In this document: positions 1-7,924 of the stretch, one piece after another
Layout of the letters: every line of letters starts with the position of its first letter
Position numbering within the stretch: position 1 is the stretch's first letter
From: Haplomitrium mnioides
Taxonomy: Eukaryota > Marchantiophyta > Haplomitriopsida > Calobryales
Reading direction: 5' to 3'
NCBI GenBank assembly: GCA_049999725.1
Contig: JBNGIS010035301.1
Span: 1-43,408, forward strand
DNA: 43,408 nucleotides
Translations under genes and position numbers: made by a program
The notes under the pieces: generated by a model
What the model saw: the letters and a program-made list of their open reading frames with translations, nothing else
What the model was told of the DNA's origin: nothing
Databases searched by the model: none

Positions 1-26
1 AAACAAAACTTGTTGTAAGGCTAAGG

Positions 27-2019
27 TCACCACCAAGAATCAAATTCACTTTCTGGCTTTATTTGACTGCAGACAAGGTTAAATTTGAAATATAAAACAA
101 TAGATTTTATGTGAGCAAAGATACTCTTCTCACAACTCAACTTGCTAAGAATTATTCGACTCAAATCTTCTTTGCTAAATAACTTCACAAAAAACAAATA
201 TATTTTGGCTGTAAGTTGAGAAAACATAACATCTCTAGAACTAGGATTTGAGTCTAGAAAAAAGAGAATGGATTAGCTAAAGAAGTCAAAAGAGAAGAAA
301 ATTTGTTACCTTCATCGGACTCCAAGACAGATTTTTCTCACAAAGATTTTATTTCTTTGCATGTTTCACAAACAACAAATCTATTGCGTTTTGGAATTTT
401 TACATTTGAAAAATGAGTTCACCAATGTTTTGTACAACCCAAGAAACTAAAAATACAATGGGGATCTTTCTCTTTCAAATAAGTTGTGTAGTAGTAATAA
501 ACTTCCCATTTTGTAAAATTATCAAGCAAGTTATACACTTCTTGAGTGGGCATTCTCTTGCAATGTCCTTGGAAAAAATTGTCCATCCACTCACACACAG
601 AAACTCCTTTAGCAGATAGTTTTTTTTTTTTTTTTTTTTTTCCAAAAATGCCTCTAGAATCTACGTTTTTGAGATTTTAAATCCTTTGAATTCTATCATT
701 CCCTATTGCTAATATTAATTTAAAGGCTCTTCTATTCAAAAAGGTACCACCAAACAGCATAAACCAATTTTCAACATGAGAGTCTTTTCATGGTATTCTC
801 CACTGCAGTGTGATATCTCGATTCTTCATGCTTTGTCGAAAGTATATTTCTCTTATATATTTCAAAAAATATGTCTTGCACAATGACAAGCAATTATTTT
901 GACAACAATAAATTCTCTTCAATTTTAAAATTGACATTGGATCGAGCTTTTTCTTCACAAAGCTCTCGTTATGATGGACTTTTTGCAAAGAATTTTTGTA
1001 TAAGTTGTTTACTTGTTTGGGTTTTGGCCTAGACAAAGAATTCTTACGTTGTCCTAGATGATTCGGCTCGTAAGTGAATCTAACAATAGGAGATAATTTA
1101 CCATTAAGATCTTAGTTGTCATCGTAAACACTGTTTGTTCCGTCGCAGAATATTTTGGAGAGATGAGTTTTTTTGTGGGGATTGGGAGAACTGCACCATT
1201 CCGAAATTGAATCTTGATCAATATATTGATTAGAAAGAAATGTTTTTTGTAATAAAATTAGTGCATTTAGCGATAACTCCAAAGAAATGTTGATTGATTG
1301 AGACTCTTTGCTAGAATCATTTTCCAAACTATCGTCTAAGAACTCCTCCAAAAGAATTTGGTTTGTTTCAGATGTCCCAATCTCTTTGTGAGGTGTAACT
1401 TGAAACAAAATCAATCTTTGTTTGAGTGGTGCTATCGGGGAGAGTGGCTCATCTCCAAAATTAAAACTGTCCACAAATTGTATGCTTTTGGTTTTTTTAG
1501 CAAACACACTTTGATCATGAATGTTGAAGTCTCCCTCAGATGTGGACAAAGAAAGGTCTATAACTGTCTAGAATTTCTAAGTTGAACCTTTTTTTTTTCT
1601 GATATTTTGGAATATTGAGAAGAAAGATTCAACTTCGACCGCTTGAAGGGCAACAATGATCTTGTGTTGGATGAAGATAGTTTCTTTAATTCTCTATGAG
1701 CACTGAGTTCCCTCTTTGATCCTTTGCGCACAAGTTGTTCAGTTGTTAATCCTATACGCGTATTAGATTCACTCTTTGATCCCAAGTGCGCATGGAGTTC
1801 ACCTTCTCAATATTTTTGGGCGGAGCTATCTAATTCAACAGAAGTCATCTTTTTCCCCAATATATTCACCATCATACTTGACGCTTTTGGTACTCCATTG
1901 CTTACCACTAAATAATTGCCATTTGAACAAATGTCAACCTACTTGTCAAAAGTAACACTTTTTTGTGAAGATGAATCTTGAAACTCTAACCTCTTCTTGC
2001 CTTTAAAAACTCCAGCCAT
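27..2019 (-). pseudogene. Broken DUF7869-type transposon-associated protein, N-terminal part
   Basis: On the minus strand a coding-like path runs from an ATG at 2019 to the left edge. It shifts frame near 1555 and has in-frame stops, including a TAG and a TGA between 2019 and 1785, TAA at 1112-1114 and TGA at 419-421. Visible pieces, in order: a low-complexity Ser/Lys-rich N-terminus (2019-1558); an acidic stretch (1549-1115); a Cys motif CCQNNCLSLC near 900; a stretch RRAFKLILAIGNDRIQRI near 690; then FFQGHCKRMPTQEVYNLL and IPKRNRFVVCETC (358-397). This order (CC..KCL, an AF...IG..R block, a MP...YNL block, then IPK..RF..C..C) matches my memory of the N-terminal half of DUF7869-domain proteins, which are abundant in non-flowering plants and some animals and look transposon-derived. 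A donor GTAAC near 312 and an acceptor near 210 suggest an intron, with a last exon at about 27-210. The DUF7869 core itself would lie left of the window. Family naming is from recall and is moderately sure. That the copy is broken is seen directly. Confidence 0.6.
620..641. repeat. Homopolymer T22
   Basis: A run of 22 T lies inside the minus-strand pseudogene, where it reads as poly-A and adds a run of lysines to the frame. It looks like replication slippage in a gene no longer under selection. Its length may also be unreliable in the assembly. Confidence 0.9.
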
Positions 2020-2465
2020 TAAAAATGCTGTCTAAAAATCAAGTACTTCAAGGAATTATTTTAACAAATATTATGTACATCTTACAACACATCTAAAATA
2101 TGTGTTTTTGTCATTTCTTTTTGCAAAACAACAAAATTGGGAACTTTTTAAGAAGAAAATGCAAAAAAAGAAGATGAAAATGAGCAATGCTTTATATACT
2201 AACTTTTTTTTTACACCAGGCAAACCTACGTATCAAGAGCTCCGCGAATCATTTTTTGGTGGGAACCTGCAACAATGGAAAGAAACTTTCCACTAACGCT
2301 CCTTTATAGCTAAATTTCAAAAAATGCTTTCTGGTTTTTGTTTTCAAGGTATCGTTGTTTTTTCATTTACTTGTTTTTTTGCCATTTCCAGCCTTTAGAG
2401 ATTTCTGAACTTTTTGTTCACTACATTTTTTACCTCAAATTCGACCTTTCTCTAGCATCTTGAGA
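2020..2465. promoter_or_regulatory. Spacer between two divergent pseudogenes, possible bidirectional promoter
   Basis: This 446-bp AT-rich spacer separates the divergent start codons at 2019 (minus) and 2466 (plus). A TATATA at 2193-2198 sits about 270 bp upstream of the plus-strand ATG and could be its TATA box. No clear counterpart for the minus gene was recognised. The promoter role is inferred from position only. Confidence 0.3.
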
Positions 2466-4649
2466 ATGGCATCTCAAGGAAATGTTTCCTGCTTTTCTAA
2501 GCCGAAGCCATACAGGTACTAGGATGTTGTCAAGGCTCTAGAGCCTGAAAAACTTGAGTAGAATTGGCTAGTAAATTACTCTTCTTTGAAAGACCCCGAT
2601 CAACATCTTTACCTTTTTGTCGATGACTGAAAAATTCAATTTGGGTCTATTGGTCCAAATCACCATGGTTCGAGATGGCAAGAAAGCCAACATCGGGTTG
2701 CTTGTGCAATCCCAAGATGCAATTACCCTTTACAATGCAAATCACAAACGATTTGTTTTTTCCGAAATGAAGGAGAAGGACATTTTTGTGAAGCATCTTC
2801 AGGCCACAAAGGAAGATGGCAAGGGAAATTCTGAAATCCTTTTTCTTTTGTTTGTTTCTTTACTAAGTCTCAACTCCCATGGAGTCCATGCGATCATAGA
2901 GTCCCAAGGTCTAGGTGAGCATGGAGTCTCGAGGTCTAGGAGAGCATGGAGTCTCGGGGTCCAGGCACGTAGAGACTCCCAAGTCCTTACGTGCTAGGAC
3001 TCCAAATTCCATGCGCGCATGGACTTCCAAGTCCTTGCGCACTGGGACTTGGTAATCCTTGCGCGCTTGGACTCCAAAGTCCATGCGCGCATGGACTTTG
3101 ATGTCCTTGCGCGCATGGACTTTGATGTCCTTGCGCGCAGGGACTCCTATCGTCAAGGTGTGCTTGGACTTTGGATTCCATGTGCACATGGACTCCCTTG
3201 TGCGTGCACAAGCGTAATGCTACTAGAGTCCTTGCGCGCAGTGAATGTCGAGTCTTACATTTGCACTTATGCTTAATTGTTTTTTTGTTTTGTTTTCAGC
3301 TCACTCAGTTTTTGGCAGATTTCGTGGATAGCAACAAAGATGCAAAGCGCGTCGAGCGCGACTTTATTAAATTGGCCATCCATATCAAAATTTTGAAGCC
3401 CAAGCAGGGTGTCAATATTCAACATCTGGTGCTGCATCCAAGTGCAGCAACATTTTCAATTCACGCGGGTTGCCCTTCTACCCAAAAGAAAAGAAAGGAG
3501 ATTGAGCCAACTGAGGCTTCAAAATAGAAGAAATCAACACTGGTCATTGAGGAGGAGCCAGCCCCCTCAGAATCTACAAAAAGTTATCTTCAACTGCCCC
3601 TTCGTCTGCATCACCAAGAAACTCGGGGAGGGAATCAGATCCAGAGCCAGTTCATGCTCCAACATCAAGAGCTAAAAAGCAATCCTACAAGAGGCTGTAA
3701 ACTTTCTAGGAAAAGGAGCAAGTGGACCCTCAGACAGTGTCTAAGGAAGACAAGAACAAGATAAGGGAGTCTGCGATCCAGCAATGCAAAGTCCGTGAAG
3801 AAACAATCACAATAAGCTTGGAGAATTTGGATCTACCTAAACCTGGATTGGACAATTATGGTCCATTCCAAATTAGAAGGCTGAATGAGGATTTTGTTGA
3901 GCTTTTGATGTAGAGATGCTCACTAGTAAGTAAGTATGCGCATAGTTTTTTCATCATTGTTGTAGACCCGTAGTGTGGGTTAAAAGACAAGTCAAAGTTT
4001 GATATTAGGAACCATAATAAGTATTGCTACGAGATTGCAGGAGGCAATCACAATGCTACAGCAAGGTAACTATTAATCACGAAATATGGAGCAAAGAATC
4101 CATCATTATCACTTTGCAATTGTTATGTCTACGTGGACCTTATACCAATCGCATTTTTGCTACTGATGACAACTACGACCATATGTACAGGTTGGAAATG
4201 ACCTCCATTCAAAAGGTCAAATATTGGCATCAAATATTTGTCGAGTGTGAGATGGTGTCAAACCAAAAATTGAAAAGAGAGTTGGTGCTGGAAACCTTAG
4301 AGATAAAGCCCAAGTCAATACTTGAGAAGACCGTAACTTCTTAGGACAACTGGTTCTAGCATACGTTCAAAAATGGAGAGCTCTCAGATCCACAACATAG
4401 CATTTTTGCGATGTAGGAGAAGAATACCATCAAAGGCCAAGGGATCTATGAGAATGGAGGACATGAAGTGGACACCTTGGAGGTCCCTTCAAGGTCTTCC
4501 TAATGAAGTAAAGATTTCAGTTTTGAAGTGGGTGGAAGCCGAAGAGCTTTCAATGGACGCAATGTTTCAAGAGGTAGAGAGATATAAAGTTTTGGTTGTT
4601 ATGGTGAAAAGTTTTTGTTCAGAGGTTTACTGTAGCAATTGGGAGGAGG
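2466..4649 (+). pseudogene. N-terminal part of ParB-like/methyltransferase fusion gene (broken)
   Basis: Starts at ATG 2466 (MASQGNVSCF) and is followed by several stops and frameshifts. Exon 1 runs to about 2830. An intron filled with a 24-bp minisatellite ends at the acceptor AG 3298-3299. A second intron runs from GTAAGT at 3926 to AG at 3964-3965. Around that intron the residues look like a ParB/Srx-type N-terminal domain: FQIRRLNEDFVELL (about 3869-3910), then KYCYEIAGGNHNATA with the GGNH motif at 4040-4051, then FATDDNYDHMYRLEMT and KVKYWHQIF (about 4155-4235). In known ParB proteins the GG-[QN]-H motif belongs to the CTPase/nuclease-like fold. The last segment, to 4649, is helical and acidic (WVEAEELSMDAMFQEVERYK) and is cut by a solo LTR. 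Skipping that LTR and one target-site copy continues this frame without a stop into the methyltransferase part, so I treat the two entries as one gene. The ParB call is from motif order by eye and needs a profile search. Confidence 0.58.
2879..3240. repeat. 24-bp palindromic minisatellite in intron 1
   Basis: Tandem units of 24 bp begin at 3008, 3032, 3056, 3080, 3104, 3128, 3153 and 3177, with more degenerate units back to about 2879. The core is the palindrome GTCCATGCGCGCATGGAC. Because 24 is a multiple of three, it gives repetitive translations on both strands that are not genes. It lies inside an intron whose acceptor is at 3298-3299. Confidence 0.9.
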
Positions 4650-5243
4650 TGTAACACTACACACATACATTACACACCAAAAATTAGCACAAACATAACA
4701 CATACAAGAGCTTCAAGAACTTCAAGAACCCACAAGGTAAGAGATGCCCAACAAGTCCCTCTCCCTTCTTTATATACTAAGTGAAAAGCAATTTGCTTAC
4801 ATAGGTGGCGAAACCCCATTGGTTTCTTTTCTATCCTTTTCTAATTAGACCACCCTTTTTCCTCTCTCATTGATTGGACCACCTTTTACTTTTATTCTCC
4901 TTCTGCCACGTGTTCTTATCTTTAGAACCTTCCATTTCTCTTTAGTTCTTCTTTTGCCATGTGTCATTATCTTAGAACCTTCTATTTGCTTTAATCCTCC
5001 GCTTGCCACGTGTCTTTACCCTCTTCTAAAGTGCCATTTCTTTCACTTTAATTCGTTGACTTCCTCTCCTCTTGCCACGTGTCAATAACACTCACTTTAA
5101 TTCGTTGACTTTCTCTCCTCTTGCCACGTGTCACTTTCTCTATAATAGCACTCTGTTTTTGATACTCTAACTCAGTAATGGCTTTCTAGATATAGTTGTT
5201 GCTATTTTTTAGTTGTTGCTTACTAAAGTCAGTGATCGTTGCA
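4650..5243 (-). mobile_element. Solo LTR (594 bp) inserted in an exon
   Basis: On the plus strand the block starts TGTAACA and ends GTTGCA, i.e. TG...CA with near-matching inverted ends. It is flanked by GGAGG (4645-4649) and TGAGG (5244-5248), a 5-bp target duplication with one mismatch. Read on the minus strand it has a promoter layout: five G-box-like sites (4907-5130), then TATATAAAG (4769-4777), then a leader ending in TGTTACA. No internal retrotransposon region is present, so it is a solo LTR. The superfamily cannot be told from the LTR alone. Removing it restores an uninterrupted reading frame across the junction, which supports the boundaries. Confidence 0.7.
4907..5130 (-). promoter_or_regulatory. 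Tandem G-box array in the U3 of the solo LTR
   Basis: CACGTG occurs at 4907-4912, 5007-5012, 5076-5081 and 5125-5130, with a CATGTG variant at 4958-4963. Each lies in the context TTGCCACGTGTC and the spacing is about 50 bp. The last two copies also share TTAATTCGTTGACTTTCTCT-like flanks, so this is a decayed tandem repeat of a promoter module. G-boxes are bound by plant bZIP and bHLH factors and drive light, ABA or stress responses. All lie 130-360 bp upstream of the minus-strand TATATAAAG. Confidence 0.6.
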
Positions 5244-5248
5244 TGAGG

Positions 5249-7002
5249 CAAGAGAGGAATACCATCTCCACACTAAGGAGTCTAAGATGGCTACTTTCTA
5301 TTCAAGCTTCGAGAAGCTTTTGGTAAGTTATTCTTTTTACATCACATTCATTTCTAGGGAGTTACAGTGAGTTTATTTTAAGTTGTCCTTTGTTTTTACA
5401 AAATAGGTTTAGGGTCCATAAGCGCATGGACTGCAAATTCCCTACTTGCAGAGAATGCAATGTCCATGCGCGCATGGACTTCGCAGTCAAAGTGTGTAAG
5501 GACTTCCTAGTCCACGCATGCCTAAACAACAAAGTCCATATGGGCATGGACTTTGCAGTCCAATTGCGTAGGTAATGTGATGTCTCTACAAGCTTGAACT
5601 TTGTAGTCCAAACGTGCAGGGACTATGAAGTCATTGCGCACTTGGAATGAAAGCCTAGAATTGAGTATCCATCTCTAGCATATAACTTTTTTTAGTCTCT
5701 CTATAATGTCTTCTATTTTTTTGTTGCAGGGGGACAAAACTTTCAAGCGTCAGCTAGCTAAAAAATTGACAGCAGTTGCAAAAGGTCAAAAAAGATCAGG
5801 AACAAAGAAGCCCCATAAGATCAGGACCAGCCTCCCACTTTTGCTTCCTATCCTCTAGCTTTTCTTCTTCATTGCCAAAAGGCTAGAGAGTGGAAATCAA
5901 GGCAGCAAAGTCGTGCTGCATCTCTTACAATTGAAGGAGTTGTGAGAGACAAGGACGAGGACTTAATGTCCTATGTTGGTGGTCTCAATGTGACGTTTTA
6001 CCAAGTCCACAGGGAGGCCAACGCTTGACAGTTGAAGGGCTTGGTGAAACCTAGGTGTTTCACTGTGGCTATTGCGGACATTCCTTACGGTTACAACCTC
6101 AAAGAATGTAAGCATGACGATTCTGAACCATTTTCAAAAGATGACATTTTTGACATGGTTTCATCTTTTGTGGCAATTACGACATTGGATTTTTGGTCTT
6201 TTGTTATTATACACTCGTCGCAATAGTTTGGCATCATTGAGGATGCCCTTTCAAAAGTTTGTTGTGCAATTGACCACGACATCTGGTAAGTTGTTCTTTG
6301 ATTTTTTTTAGTTTTTAATTTCTCTTTTTTACCTTTCTTGCACTTTGGCTACAATGTTCAATTTGTTTATTGTCTTTTTACATAGACAAGAGCAACATTC
6401 ATCATTCTGGTGGTCTTAGAATCGCACATGCCCGCGAATATTGGACTCTGAGCTACTGGATGAAAGAAGGGAAGAGGAACATGAGGCTTTTTAATTTGCA
6501 GCCTGCTCTTGCGACTGGACTTCTTCGACAAATCATGCATAGTGTTTTTAGTTGTCCTACAGTTTCTACCAAACTTAAACACCCAGGAGATGATGCTCTT
6601 GTCAATGTTTATCAAAAGCCACAAGGGCTTTACAAATTTTTCATCGACCATTTGTCAACAGAGCAGGATTGGATCATCGACCTTTGCTCTAGGTTGGGCA
6701 CAAGCCTTGCATGTGCTTTAAAACTGATGCAAAATTGCATCACGGTGGAATATGATAGACGTCAGTCTATCTACATTCTTTAGAGGGTTTTGGAGATGGC
6801 TTCCTTGCTATCCGATGTGATTGAGTCACAGATAGTTTATGCATACCACAAGAAACCTGTTCCTTCTTGTATTGCAAGTGCTACTCGCGATTCTGTCGCA
6901 ATATCTGGGATTGGAAAGTCTTGACAAGACTATCTAGCGGCTGCAGATGCTTAGCCTTTTGATTTAGATGAGACAATTCCTCTCGAGGAGGATAGAGCTT
7001 GA
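5249..7002 (+). pseudogene. C-terminal part: beta-class N4/N6 DNA methyltransferase-like domain (broken)
   Basis: Continuation of the gene cut by the LTR at 4650. An exon ends at donor GTAAGT 5323. An intron (5323-5729) holds the 24-bp minisatellite. The next exon runs from 5730 to a GTAAG donor at 6286, and the last exon from about 6386 to TGA at 7000-7002. The domain shows the catalytic-type motif DIPYG (6077-6091) in VAIADIPYGYN. About 200 codons later comes the AdoMet-site motif DLCSRLGT (6679-6702) followed by a conserved VEYDRRQ. The order catalytic motif first, glycine motif last is that of beta-class amino-methyltransferases such as the N6_N4_Mtase family. DIPY replaces the usual DPPY, and the glycine motif (normally D.F/C.G.GT) has lost key glycines. 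In-frame stops include TGA near 6027 and TAG near 6224 and 6781, plus a frame slip near 5820. Family assignment is fairly sure. The enzyme cannot be made from this copy. Confidence 0.7.
5415..5655. repeat. Second 24-bp palindromic minisatellite, in the intron 5323-5729
   Basis: About ten units of 24 bp start at 5415, 5439, 5463 and onward, more diverged than those at 2879-3240. One unit (5462-5479) keeps the perfect core GTCCATGCGCGCATGGAC. It is the same repeat as in the earlier intron of the same gene. Confidence 0.85.
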
Positions 7003-7029
7003 TCATCTGTTTGAAATAATTGTTTTTAT

Positions 7030-7035
7030 AATAAA
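7030..7035 (+). terminator. Poly(A) signal AATAAA
   Basis: AATAAA lies 28 bp after the stop codon of the methyltransferase-like gene, in an AT-rich, T-rich context. It fits a plant near-upstream polyadenylation element for that gene. Confidence 0.45.
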
Positions 7036-7227
7036 GTATTTTTTTTACAAAGTTTTATTTGCCAAAGTTTCAACTTGTTGCACTCTCAATCCATTTCAAG
7101 TCTTTTTATCATGATTCAATTTGGTGCGCCTAAGAATGGTTTGGAGTCAATTGCTAGTATAAAAATGGTTTGAGCTTGTGAACTCTTGTAATCTTTAGCC
7201 GCTCATGCTTTACATTCTTGTTTAGGG

Positions 7228-7565
7228 TCTATGTACACATAAGCTTTCTAGCTCTCATTCGAAGTCTATGCACGCATGAGCTTTGAGGTTCTTGTTCAGA
7301 GTCCATGCACGCATAAGCCAAAGGGTTCTCATTCAAAGTCTATGCGTGCATAGGCTTTAAGGTTCTTGTTTAGAGTCTTGGCGCGCATAGGCTTTAGGGT
7401 TCTAGTTCAAAGTCCATGCGTGCATATCTTTATTGTTCTTGTTCAGAGTCTAAGTATGCATAGGCTTTAGGATTCTTGTTCACAGTCTATACGTGCATAG
7501 GCTTTAGAGTTCTAGTTAGGAGTCTATGCTTGCATAGGATTTAACAGCTACGACGTTCAAAGTCT
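7228..7565. repeat. 37-bp minisatellite related to the 24-bp intronic repeat
   Basis: Nine units start at 7228, 7265, 7302, 7339, 7376, 7413, 7449, 7486 and 7523, a period of 37 bp. Each has a core like AGTCTATGCGTGCATAGGCT, a variant of the GTCCATGCGCGCATGGAC palindrome, followed by a TTCTTGTTCA-type spacer absent from the 24-bp form. It lies downstream of the pseudogene rather than in an intron. Confidence 0.88.
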
Positions 7566-7924
7566 AGTTCAAAGTCTATACATGACTAGACATCCACGTT
7601 TGTATATAATTTTTTTTCATAAAAAGATATATGTTTAATTTAATTTTTGATGAATTTAGTGTATTCACAATAGTGTGAGGTTTTAATGAAATATTTCAAT
7701 AACCAAAATGCTTGTTTTCTAGGGTGTTTTCTATAAAGAAATTTATAAAATATAATCTTGATATAAAATACACAATTTGTATTTCTAGAAAACGATTTCT
7801 TTTACAAAAAAAATGATTTCAAACATAAAATTGATGTTTTTCAATACCAAGTCACAAAAAAATGATATTTTTGACTACCAAGTGAAACATGAATTTAGTA
7901 GCAGTTCTTGGTTCAAAGTAGCGG
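7566..7924. other. AT-rich spacer, nothing recognised
   Basis: About 360 bp of AT-rich sequence between the 37-bp minisatellite and the satellite array. It has no open frame, no RNA gene and no repeat periodicity that I can see. The last 20-30 bases grade into a degenerate first satellite monomer. Confidence 0.6.

Noticed and set aside
2911-3276. Repetitive proteins such as LARMDFDV repeats on both strands
   Set aside because: They arise from the 24-bp minisatellite, whose length is a multiple of three. The array lies between exon-like parts and ends at a splice acceptor.
5287-5322. ATG at 5287 as the start of a separate methyltransferase gene
   Set aside because: The frame is open upstream to the LTR edge and joins the frame before the LTR, so this Met is more likely internal.
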